NCBI GenBank assembly: GCA_900757695.1
Contig: CAAEOU010000028.1
Coordinates: 1 to 8,535, forward strand
Source: an uncultured Oscillospiraceae bacterium
GTDB taxonomy: Bacteria > Bacillota_A > Clostridia > Oscillospirales > Oscillospiraceae
DNA: 8,535 nt
Reading direction: 5' to 3'
This document shows positions 1-6,464 of the stretch, one piece after another. The notes beneath the pieces were generated by a model. That model saw only the letters and a program-made list of their open reading frames with translations, did not search any database and was not told where the DNA came from. Every line of letters starts with the position of its first letter. Positions within the stretch are counted from its first letter, which is position 1. A program made the translations under genes and the position numbers.

Positions 1-3
1 ACC

Positions 4-38
4 GACCTGCCGCTGCCTGTTCCAATTCTGCGGCAGTC
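4..38 (+). other. Hairpin upstream of the solute-binding protein gene
   Basis: CTGCCGC (7-13) and GCGGCAG (30-36) are perfectly complementary over 7 bp, and GA/TC extends the stem across a one-base bulge. No T-run follows, so it is not a convincing terminator. Hairpins between permease and binding-protein genes in sugar ABC operons can shield the downstream mRNA, but no upstream gene can be confirmed in only 70 bases. Role unproven. Confidence 0.2.
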
Positions 39-70
39 CTTCGCCACATAAAACGAATGGAGGAACCAAA

Positions 71-1792
71 ATGAAGAAGAAGCTGTTATCCTTGCTGCTG
101 GCAGCATCCATGCTGTCAGCCCTGTGTGCCTGCGGCTCCCCCGCCGCCTCCGGCGCTGCCCCGGCAAGCTCTGCTCCTGAGACTGCGGCGGAATTCGCCG
201 CTGCCCCGGAGGCCGATGCCCCCGAGACCGCCGTCCCGGCAGATTCCGCTCCCGCAGAGGAGGCCAGCAGCCCGGAAGAGTCCGCTGCCCCTGCTGTCAC
301 CATCGAGTACCCCATTCCCGGGGAGCACACCTTTACCATGGTGTCCGTCCTGCGGATGAATGCCGCCGAGGCCATGGGCGACAAGACCTATTCCGACACC
401 CCGCCCCACGAGGCCATGCGGGAGGCCACCGGCGTCTCCATTGACTTCAACCTGCTGGGCGAATCCACCTATTCCGAAAAGATGAACCTGATGATGGCCT
501 CCGGAGATCTTCCGGATATGTTCGGCCAGACCGTTTCCCAGTATGACTCCAACCTGCTGGGTGCCATTGAGGACAATATTCTGCTGGATATGGAGCCGCT
601 GCTGGCAGACAACGCCCCGGACTACAAGGCACTGCTGGACTCCGACCCCAACTTCGCCTCCGGGGTCTATAACACCGACGGCACCCTCTGCCAGTTTGCA
701 GGACGCTCCATTGCCCGGGTTTCTCAGGGTCTTTTGATTCGGGGCGACTGGCTGGAGGATCTGGGGCTGGAAGCCCCCAAGAATTTCGACGAATTGACCG
801 ATGTGCTCCGTGCCTTCAAGAACGAAAAGGGCGCCAGCAATGCCCTGCTGGTAAACTTTGAGTGTGACAGCGGTCTGGCACCCTTCTTCAACACCAGCTT
901 TATGGGCTTCCGCATGGTGGGCTACCAGCGGGTGGAGCCGAATAGCGACGAGCTGATTTGCAGCTACGCCAGCGAGGGCTTTATCGACTACCTGAACTAT
1001 CTCCACTCTCTCTTTGCAGAGGGCATCATCACCGATGACTTTATGACCACCGGAAAGGAATACGGCAACTGGGAGTCCTCCTACTATTCCGGCAAGTGCG
1101 GCGTATGGCAGGACGACTGCAAGTACACCGACCCCGCCTTCCGGGAAAACGGCAGCGACCCCAACTGGAAGGCCGTCCCCTTTGCCTTGTCTGACATTGA
1201 TGTACATGTGACGCAGGCCAACGTGGTAGCCATAAACGGCAAGCTGTTCATTACCACCGCCTGTGAGGAGCCCGAGGTGGCCATGCAGTATGTGAACTAC
1301 TGCTACACCGCCCCCGGCAAGGATCTGGTGGCCTTTGGCGTGGAGGATCTCACCTACACCAAGGACGCAGACGGTAAGATTGCCTACACCGACCTCATGA
1401 CCAACAACTCCGACGGCATGAGCTTCGACATTGCCAACGTCTACTACACCCCTGCTCAGTGGCTGCCCACCGATCAGCAGCAGCAGTTCCTTGACCTCCA
1501 GTATTGCCCCGAGGCCACTGCCGCCTACCAGCTGTGGACGGAAGAATATGGCGATGACTCCATGATCATCCCCTCCGCCTGCACCTTGGATGCTGAGGAA
1601 ATGACTGAATACTTCAATCTGGCCGGAGACGTGCTCACCGCCTTCACCGAGGCCGCCTCTCGAGTGGTCACCGGTGACCTTACTGAGGCAGACTATCGCC
1701 AGACCATTGCCGATCTGGAATCCTCCGGCCTTGGCCGTATGGATGACATCTATACCGGTGCTTATGCCCGCTATCTGGAAAACGCGGAGTAA
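71..1792 (+). CDS. ABC transporter solute-binding lipoprotein (family 1, LplA-like)
   Basis: This 573-aa exported protein is a probable extracellular carbohydrate-binding subunit of an ABC importer, tethered to the membrane surface. Residues 1-20 form a lipoprotein signal peptide (K2-K4, then a Leu/Ala-rich core) ending in the lipobox L18-C-A-C21; Cys21 would be the lipidated residue. Residues 22 to about 78 are a low-complexity Ala/Ser/Pro/Glu linker. The rest resembles the large family 1 binding proteins near LplA: an ATGV segment, a 'MMASGDLPDMF' segment and an 'IRGDWLEDLGLEAPKNFDEL' segment are typical. The ATG has a GGAGG at 59-63 with 7 nt spacing. A strong terminator follows directly, and no permease or ATPase gene lies downstream, so it is probably the last gene of an operon starting upstream. 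The ligand cannot be told from sequence. Family assignment is firm, sugar specificity is inference. Confidence 0.9.
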   Translation: MKKKLLSLLLAASMLSALCACGSPAASGAAPASSAPETAAEFAAAPEADAPETAVPADSAPAEEASSPEESAAPAVTIEYPIPGEHTFTMVSVLRMNAAEAMGDKTYSDTPPHEAMREATGVSIDFNLLGESTYSEKMNLMMASGDLPDMFGQTVSQYDSNLLGAIEDNILLDMEPLLADNAPDYKALLDSDPNFASGVYNTDGTLCQFAGRSIARVSQGLLIRGDWLEDLGLEAPKNFDELTDVLRAFKNEKGASNALLVNFECDSGLAPFFNTSFMGFRMVGYQRVEPNSDELICSYASEGFIDYLNYLHSLFAEGIITDDFMTTGKEYGNWESSYYSGKCGVWQDDCKYTDPAFRENGSDPNWKAVPFALSDIDVHVTQANVVAINGKLFITTACEEPEVAMQYVNYCYTAPGKDLVAFGVEDLTYTKDADGKIAYTDLMTNNSDGMSFDIANVYYTPAQWLPTDQQQQFLDLQYCPEATAAYQLWTEEYGDDSMIIPSACTLDAEEMTEYFNLAGDVLTAFTEAASRVVTGDLTEADYRQTIADLESSGLGRMDDIYTGAYARYLENAE

Positions 1793-1804
1793 ATATCAAT
1801 CTGT

Positions 1805-1840
1805 GGGCAGGCGCATTCTGCGCCTGCCCTTTCCTTCTCT
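1805..1840 (+). terminator. Rho-independent terminator of the binding-protein gene
   Basis: A perfect 11-bp stem, GGGCAGGCGCA (1805-1815) with TGCGCCTGCCC (1819-1829), encloses a TTC loop and is followed by a T-rich tract (TTTCCTTCTCT). It starts 13 nt after the stop codon and should separate the transporter transcript from the reductase region. Confidence 0.9.
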
Positions 1841-1873
1841 CCTGTAAAAGCAGCCCCGCTCCTTTGCCAATTT

Positions 1874-1902
1874 GGTATGGCCTCATATCTATCATGTAAT
1901 GA
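1874..1902 (+). promoter_or_regulatory. Distal operator-like box, shared with the LysR gene
   Basis: The block reads GGTATGG, 2 nt, TCATA, 6 nt, ATGTAATGA. The same elements with the same spacing occur on the minus strand at 7400-7428, upstream of the LysR gene: 22 of 29 positions are identical by eye. The 3' part contains the palindrome ATCAT-GTA-ATGAT (1891-1903 region). It is centred about 94 nt before the predicted start of the reductase transcript. I infer a binding site for the LysR-type regulator encoded at 6465-7334. Confidence 0.55.
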
Positions 1903-1909
1903 TTGTCCT

Positions 1910-1926
1910 ATAACATCAATGTAATG
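1910..1926 (+). promoter_or_regulatory. Proximal operator-like box before the ene-reductase promoter
   Basis: ATAACATCAATGTAATG matches the LysR-gene upstream sequence ATAACACAAATGTAATG (minus strand, 7417-7401) at 15 of 17 positions. Its first 16 bases form an imperfect palindrome around ACAT-CA-ATGT and include a T-N11-A arrangement, the usual LysR-family box. It is centred about 64 nt before the predicted transcription start, the usual position of the primary LysR recognition site at activated promoters. Sequence identity is observed, binding is inferred. Confidence 0.55.
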
Positions 1927-1946
1927 CAGCTATACTGGTTCGGCAT

Positions 1947-1975
1947 TTGTTTTTTTCCCTTCCGGCTGTTATAAT
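1947..1975 (+). promoter_or_regulatory. Promoter of the ene-reductase gene (extended -10)
   Basis: A consensus -10 TATAAT (1970-1975) carries a TG extension (TGT at 1967-1969). A weak -35 TTGTTT (1947-1952) lies 17 nt upstream. Transcription would start near 1982, giving a leader of about 200 nt. A poor -35 with upstream operator boxes fits an activator-dependent promoter. Confidence 0.65.
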
Positions 1976-2116
1976 GTAGCTATAAGCTGTACCAATCTGC
2001 GTGTTCCTACAGAAGGCAGCTTTTCATTCTGGTAAAATTTCATTGCTCATTCTTCTTTCTTTAACCTCATATCCTTCTTTAACTTTTTCATTTTGCCAGA
2101 ATGATTTCCCTTGGCA

Positions 2117-2154
2117 GATGCACAGGCGGCTGGTGGTTGGCCCGTCTGTGCATC
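2117..2154 (+). other. Leader hairpin just upstream of the ene-reductase RBS
   Basis: GATGCACAGGCGG (2117-2129) pairs with CCGTCTGTGCATC (2142-2154) over 13 bp with one G-U wobble, enclosing a 12-nt loop. It ends 12 nt before the AAAGGAG site and has no adjacent T-run, so it does not look like a terminator. It could stabilise the 5' end of the mRNA or affect ribosome access. No known riboswitch class is recognised. Confidence 0.45.
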
Positions 2155-2181
2155 CGTCCCTATCTGAAAGGAGTTTTTTTC

Positions 2182-4119
2182 ATGAATCCCTACTATCCGA
2201 ATCTGCTCTCTCCCATCAAAATCGGCAATGTGACCCTGAAAAACCGCATCTGTGTGGCCCCTATGAATCTCCGGGAGGTAGACCATAACGGCGGATATAC
2301 CGCCCGAACCATTGCATTCAACGAAAAGTTTGCCAAAGGCGGCGTGGCACTGATTACCATGGGCGAGGCCTGCGTCTCCCCAAGGACAGGCTCCTCCGAG
2401 TCCTTCATGCTGCGGATCACCAATCCTGGGGCCTACTTCTCCCTGTGTGATCTGGCAGAGACCGTACACCGCTGGGGTGCAAAAATTTCCATGGAGATGA
2501 GCCATGCGGGGGCGCTATGTATTCCCGAAAACAACTTTGGCAACCAGCCCATGGGTCCCATTGACTATGTAAAGCCCAGCGGGGTGGCCGTTCGCGCCAT
2601 GACCATTGCGGACATGGAGGAGGTCGCCGAGGACTTCGGCAACGCCGCTCTGACCCTGAAAAACGCTGGCTTTGACATGGTGCAGTTCCATGCGGGTCAC
2701 GGCTGGCTGATTCATCAGTTTCTGTCTCCCCGTACCAACAAGCGCACCGATGAATTTGGCGGCTCTTTGGAAAATCGCTGCCGTTTTCCGATCATGTGCC
2801 TGAAAAAGATTCGGGAGAAGGTAGGTAAAAACTTCCCCATCGACATGCGCATGACCGGTGACGAGATCATTGAGGGCGGCTATCACATCGACGAGGGCAA
2901 GAAGATTGCGCAGATGCTGGCTCCCTATGTGGATATGATTCAGGTTTCCACCGGCGGCATTTTCCATCCCGACGCCACCGCACGGATGTCCCCCGGCGTG
3001 TTTATGGAAAAGGGCTGCAATGTGGACTTCGCCACGGAAATCAAGTCCGTGGTAGATATCCCCGTTTCCACCGTGGCCGGTATCAATGAGCCGGATATGA
3101 TGGAGGATGTAATCAAAAATAATCGCGCTGACCTGATTCTCATGGGTCGTGGCCTGATTTGCGAGCCGGAGATGCCCAATAAACTTGCTGCCGGACGCTA
3201 TGCCGACTGCAACCGCTGCCTCCGGTGCAATGAATGCCACAATCGTCTCTTTGCAAAGAACTGGTTCTTGTGCACGCTGAACCCCGAGGTTGGATTTGAA
3301 GGCAGGCTGCCCATGCCCGCCGCACCGCAGAAGAAAAAGAAGGTACTGATCGTAGGCGCAGGCCCCGGCGGCATGATGGCCGCATGGACGGCTGCAAAAC
3401 GTGGCCATCACGTGATCCTCTGCGATAAGGGTGCAGAGCTGGGCGGTGCCATTCGCTTTGCCGACCATGTTTATTTTAAGCGGGATATGGCCTATTGGCG
3501 GCACCAGATGGAAAATCGTTTGGCGGATTCCAACGTGGACGTTCGCCTGAATACTGCCGTGGATGCAGATTACGTAAACCAGATTCGTCCCGATGTGCTG
3601 ATCATCGCCGTAGGTGCCGACCCTGCTCGTCCGCCCATTCCCGGCCTTAACAATCCCAAGGTCATTGTGGGCGCCACCATGCACGATGCACCCCAGAACT
3701 ATGGAGACAAGGTCGTGGTCATCGGCGGCGGTCTGATTGGCTGCGAATCTGCTGCGGAGCTGCATGCAGACGGCCGTGACGTGACTGTGGTGGAGATGCT
3801 GCCCGGTATTGCTCCCGGCTGCGGACAGGCACAGTCCAATGCCCTGCGGGTCGGTATGATTGGCGTCAAGGTCATGACCTCCACCGCCTGCAAGCGCATC
3901 ACCGACGAGGGCGTTTGGGTGCAGACGGAAGGCCAGGAGGAGCAGCTGCTCCCCGCCGACAGCGTGATTCTCTCCGCCGGTATGCGGCCCAGAACTTCCA
4001 TTGTGGAGGAGCTGCAAAAGGCCGTAGTGCCGGAGACGTATACCATCGGTGACTGTGCCGCCGCCCGGAAGATGGGCGACGCCATTCGGGAAGGCTACTA
4101 TACTGCAATGAATCTGTAA
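2182..4119 (+). CDS. Ene-reductase (OYE / 2,4-dienoyl-CoA reductase-like, FMN, Fe-S, FAD)
   Basis: This 645-aa enzyme would reduce an activated C=C bond (enone, enoate or similar) with NAD(P)H. The N-terminal TIM barrel (about 1-335) has the OYE signature H170-A-G-H173-G-W-L followed by 'SPRTNKRTDEFGGSLENR'; H170/H173 match the carbonyl-binding His pair of OYE/YqjM, and H262 matches the FadH active-site His. Trp175 replaces the usual proton-donor Tyr. An Fe-S segment follows with C343, C346, C349, C352 and C364, then a dinucleotide fold at G392-A-G-P-G-G (FAD) and another at G515-G-G-L-I-G520. Glu538 at the end of the second strand suggests NADH over NADPH. The C-terminal IGDC motif completes the FAD site. 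An in-frame ATG at 2101 lacks a ribosome site; the ATG at 2182 has AAAGGAG at 2167-2173, 8 nt away. Relatives include FadH, BaiCD/BaiH, daidzein reductase and steroid reductases; the substrate is unknown. Confidence 0.93.
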   Translation: MNPYYPNLLSPIKIGNVTLKNRICVAPMNLREVDHNGGYTARTIAFNEKFAKGGVALITMGEACVSPRTGSSESFMLRITNPGAYFSLCDLAETVHRWGAKISMEMSHAGALCIPENNFGNQPMGPIDYVKPSGVAVRAMTIADMEEVAEDFGNAALTLKNAGFDMVQFHAGHGWLIHQFLSPRTNKRTDEFGGSLENRCRFPIMCLKKIREKVGKNFPIDMRMTGDEIIEGGYHIDEGKKIAQMLAPYVDMIQVSTGGIFHPDATARMSPGVFMEKGCNVDFATEIKSVVDIPVSTVAGINEPDMMEDVIKNNRADLILMGRGLICEPEMPNKLAAGRYADCNRCLRCNECHNRLFAKNWFLCTLNPEVGFEGRLPMPAAPQKKKKVLIVGAGPGGMMAAWTAAKRGHHVILCDKGAELGGAIRFADHVYFKRDMAYWRHQMENRLADSNVDVRLNTAVDADYVNQIRPDVLIIAVGADPARPPIPGLNNPKVIVGATMHDAPQNYGDKVVVIGGGLIGCESAAELHADGRDVTVVEMLPGIAPGCGQAQSNALRVGMIGVKVMTSTACKRITDEGVWVQTEGQEEQLLPADSVILSAGMRPRTSIVEELQKAVVPETYTIGDCAAARKMGDAIREGYYTAMNL

Positions 4120-4132
4120 ATAACCGTAAGAG

Positions 4133-4170
4133 GCCGCCGGAACGTTTTCCGTCCCGGCGGCTTTCTCTTT
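4133..4170 (+). terminator. Terminator-like hairpin between ene-reductase and MATE genes
   Basis: GCCGCCGG (4133-4140) pairs with CCGGCGGC (4154-4161). Inner pairs (ACG/CGT) extend the stem past one mismatch to a TTTTC loop, and CTTTCTCTTT follows. The stem lies in the 63-nt gap between two genes on the same strand, so it may only partly terminate and set a lower pump-to-reductase ratio. I saw no clear separate promoter for the pump gene. Confidence 0.7.
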
Positions 4171-4182
4171 GAGGAAAATGAC

Positions 4183-5553
4183 ATGAAACAAGGGAAAACT
4201 CTAATACATGATTTTACGGAGGGAGCAATTCTCTCTCAGCTGTTCCGTTTTGGCGCTCCATTCATCCTCTCTAACCTGCTGCAAACCGTATACAATCTGG
4301 TGGATATGGTCGTAGTGGGGCAGGTGCTGGGCAGCAGCGGACTTTCAGCGGTAGCCACCGGCGGAGAACTGCTGAATATGTTCACCTTCGTCTGTATGGG
4401 GCTTACCACTGCGGGCCAGGTGGTGATTGCACAGCTGATTGGCAGAAAGCAAGCAGATCAGCTTCAGCATTTTATTGGAACCATGTTTTCGGCACTGGCC
4501 GTAGCCGCCATTGCATTCAGTGCAGCCGGAATGCTTCTGTCCGATTGGTTCATGCGGCTGCTGAATGTTCCGCCGGAAGCGAAATCCTATGCACAGCAGT
4601 ATATTCTCGTCTGCTTCATCGGACTGATTTTTATCTATGGTTATAACACGGTCAGTGCCATTCTCCGTGGAATGGGAGATAGTCATCATCCGCTGTTGTT
4701 CATTGCAGTAGCCTCCATCACAAACCTGGTTCTGGACATTGTATTTGTTGTGGCATTCCATATGGGTGCAATGGGGGCCGCATTGGCTACCGTTATGGGC
4801 CAGGGACTCAGCTTCCTGCTTTCCATGTGGTTTCTCTATCGAAATCGCGGGGCAATGGGCTTTGACTTCAAGCCGAATCGCTTTTTGATCCATCGGGAGC
4901 CACTGTGGATGCTGCTAAAGCTCGGCATTCCCATGAGCCTTCAATTTGCAGCAATCAATGTTTCCAACCTTTACATTAACTCCGCAGTAAATTCTTTTGG
5001 CGTTGTGTGCTCCGCTGTCAGCGGTGTAGGGACAAAGCTCAATTCCATTATGTCCATTGTTGCAGCCGCTCTGATTTCTGCCGGTGCTACCATGGTTGGT
5101 CAAAACTATGGTGCAGGAAAGCTGGAACGAATTCGACGAGTGCTCTACAGTATTATGGCGGTTACTGTCAGCTTTTCACTGGTCTTGGGTGCAGTCATTT
5201 TGCTGTTTCCGCATCAGGTATTCCGGCTTTTCAGCCAAGATGCAAGGGTTCTTGCAATGGCCTCCAGTTATGCGCCGGTGGCTGCGCTCTGCTTCCTTGG
5301 CGCCGGTCTTCGAAGTCCTGCCATTGCTTTTGTAAACGGTATCGGCGCCACCTCTATGAACTATATCATGGGAATTATGGATGGCGTGGTCATGCGAATC
5401 GGTCTTGCGTGGCTGCTGGGTAACGCCTTGAATCTTGGTATTGATGGATACTGGTATGGAAGCGCAATTGCCGGCTTTACCTTCTTTGCGGTGGGAGCAC
5501 CGTATTATTGGAGCGGCATCTGGAAAAAGCGGCTGCCCTCCCATACGGCATAA
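4183..5553 (+). CDS. MATE-family multidrug/metabolite efflux protein
   Basis: This 456-aa polytopic membrane protein has the usual MATE length and about 12 hydrophobic segments in two related halves. The first half opens with 'PFILSNLLQTVYNLVDMVVVG' features: Pro26 and Asp41 fall in TM1, Asp41 matching the conserved acidic residue that couples cation flow in NorM/PfMATE proteins. The second half restarts near 'LGIPMSLQFAAINVSN'. Such proteins expel organic cations, drugs, flavonoids or other planar compounds using Na+ or H+ gradients. The start at 4183 has GAGG at 4171-4174; an earlier ATG at 4178 stops after two codons. It follows the ene-reductase closely and may remove its substrate or product. 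Base use looks less GC-rich than the binding-protein and reductase genes, so its history may differ. Family is certain, cargo unknown. Confidence 0.92.
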   Translation: MKQGKTLIHDFTEGAILSQLFRFGAPFILSNLLQTVYNLVDMVVVGQVLGSSGLSAVATGGELLNMFTFVCMGLTTAGQVVIAQLIGRKQADQLQHFIGTMFSALAVAAIAFSAAGMLLSDWFMRLLNVPPEAKSYAQQYILVCFIGLIFIYGYNTVSAILRGMGDSHHPLLFIAVASITNLVLDIVFVVAFHMGAMGAALATVMGQGLSFLLSMWFLYRNRGAMGFDFKPNRFLIHREPLWMLLKLGIPMSLQFAAINVSNLYINSAVNSFGVVCSAVSGVGTKLNSIMSIVAAALISAGATMVGQNYGAGKLERIRRVLYSIMAVTVSFSLVLGAVILLFPHQVFRLFSQDARVLAMASSYAPVAALCFLGAGLRSPAIAFVNGIGATSMNYIMGIMDGVVMRIGLAWLLGNALNLGIDGYWYGSAIAGFTFFAVGAPYYWSGIWKKRLPSHTA

Positions 5554-5554
5554 C

Positions 5555-5591
5555 AAAAGGAGCGTCAGCGAAATATGCTGATGCTCCTTTA
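5555..5591. terminator. Bidirectional terminator between MATE and SDR genes
   Basis: AAAGGAGC (5556-5563) pairs with GCTCCTTT (5583-5590) and TCAGC (5565-5569) with GCTGA (5577-5581), with one G-T pair between them and a 7-nt loop. The A-run on the left and T-run on the right give U-tails in both directions. It sits between convergent genes, 1 nt after the MATE stop and 17 nt beyond the SDR stop. Confidence 0.85.
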
Positions 5592-5607
5592 TAAATACAT
5601 TGGTATA

Positions 5608-6363
5608 TCAAAGGGTTGTTCCGTGATCCACCACAAGAATCTGTCCATTGACTGCCTTGGACTCATCGCTGGCAAAGAACAAAATGGCATTGGCCTGATC
5701 CACCACATTGGCCTCCGGCAGAGACAAATCCATATGCTTTGCACATTCATCGGCAAACCAGGTGGTAAAGGTAGCCACCTGCTCCGGTGCGTTGAGCGGG
5801 GTGGGGGTAGGGCCGGGGCATACGGCATTGCAACGGATACCCTTGCTTGCAAACTGAATCGCCACATTCTTGGTAAAGCCCAGAACGCCGGCCTTTGCAG
5901 TGGAGTAGGAAATGCCCGCGCTGCCGAACACGCCGCCGATGGAGGACACGTTGACAATGGAGCCACCCTCGCCCATGTGGGGCAGTACGTCCTTTGTCAG
6001 ATAGAACAGGGAGGTCTGGTCAATGGCAATGACCTCGTCCCACCACTCATCGGTGCACTCGGTAATGGGGCGGTGCTTATCGGCGATGCCCGCATTGTTT
6101 ACCAGAATATCTACCCGGCCAAAATTCTTGATGGTTTCCTCTACCACATGGGTGCAGTCTGCATGGATGGTCAGATCCGCCTTTACGGCCAGCGCTTCAA
6201 CCCCATAGGTTCTGCACTCTGCGGCGGCCTCCTCCAGCAGCTCATAGCGGCGGGCGCACAGCACCACAGTGGCGCCTTCCTGAGCAAAACGGATGGCAGT
6301 GGCCTTGCCAATGCCGGAGTTCGCGCCGGTTACAATAGCAACCTTGTTTTCCAAACGTTTCAT
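5608..6363 (-). CDS. Short-chain dehydrogenase/reductase (classical SDR)
   Basis: This 251-aa protein is a cytoplasmic NAD(P)(H)-dependent oxidoreductase acting on a carbonyl/alcohol pair. Numbering from the ATG, T12-G-A-N-S-G-I-G19 is the cofactor glycine motif, N89-N-A-G follows strand 4, and S140/S141, Y153 and K157 form the catalytic core. The tetrad Asn is replaced by Asp115 in 'IAIDQTSLF'. Arg38/Arg39 after strand 2, with no acidic residue there, favours NADP(H). The 'PGPTPTPL' and 'VNGQILVVDHG' C-terminal segments are typical. A TTG three bases upstream could also start translation; the ATG is preferred, with AGGAG 9 nt upstream. It lies downstream of the LysR gene on the same strand and convergent to the MATE gene. 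Relatives include FabG, BaiA and hydroxysteroid or isoflavonoid reductases, so the substrate cannot be named. Confidence 0.92.
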   Translation of the reverse strand: MKRLENKVAIVTGANSGIGKATAIRFAQEGATVVLCARRYELLEEAAAECRTYGVEALAVKADLTIHADCTHVVEETIKNFGRVDILVNNAGIADKHRPITECTDEWWDEVIAIDQTSLFYLTKDVLPHMGEGGSIVNVSSIGGVFGSAGISYSTAKAGVLGFTKNVAIQFASKGIRCNAVCPGPTPTPLNAPEQVATFTTWFADECAKHMDLSLPEANVVDQANAILFFASDESKAVNGQILVVDHGTTL

Positions 6364-6395
6364 CAATCACAGCTCCTTTTCGGTTGATTAAGGTC

Positions 6396-6404
6396 ATTCT
6401 AGCA
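6396..6404 (-). promoter_or_regulatory. Possible SDR promoter (extended -10)
   Basis: On the minus strand TGC-TAGAAT forms an extended -10 element about 33 nt before the SDR start codon. No good -35 is seen at 16-18 nt, and the boxes found upstream of the reductase and LysR genes are absent here. The 101-nt gap after the LysR gene has no clear terminator, so read-through from the LysR promoter is equally possible. Confidence 0.3.
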
Positions 6405-6464
6405 AGAGCGCCGCAGGAACGCCATAGCGAGAATTGAAATGCCTTTTTCATATTCTGATACAGG

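Noticed and set aside
1..51. Possible C-terminal end of an upstream gene (open frame to a TAA at 49-51)
   Set aside because: Only 16 codons are visible, they do not resemble the usual permease C-terminus, and a hairpin overlaps them. Not supportable.
116..1207. 363-codon minus-strand open frame opposite the binding-protein gene
   Set aside because: It is Gly/Val-rich antisense reading of a GC-rich gene with a convincing signal peptide, RBS and terminator on the plus strand. No family resemblance.
1874..1926. Spaced repeats as a possible CRISPR or attachment site
   Set aside because: There are only two degenerate units about 25 nt apart with no array, and no integrase is nearby. They fit operator boxes better.
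2101..2181. 27-residue N-terminal extension of the ene-reductase from an upstream ATG
   Set aside because: There is no Shine-Dalgarno site before 2101, the extension has no homologous feel, and the codons run through the leader hairpin. AAAGGAG before 2182 decides the start.
2515..4191. 558-codon minus-strand open frame opposite the ene-reductase
   Set aside because: It is rich in His and Gly with no recognisable motif, and mirrors the well-defined FMN/Fe-S/FAD gene. It is a codon-bias shadow.
2182..6363. Assignment to the bai operon, equol or bilirubin-reduction pathway
   Set aside because: The reductase and SDR families overlap with those pathways, but none of their other marker genes is present and the active-site motif does not single out any of them.
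5575..6387. 270-codon plus-strand open frame opposite the SDR
   Set aside because: It starts inside the bidirectional terminator and has no RBS or domain. The minus-strand SDR has all family motifs.
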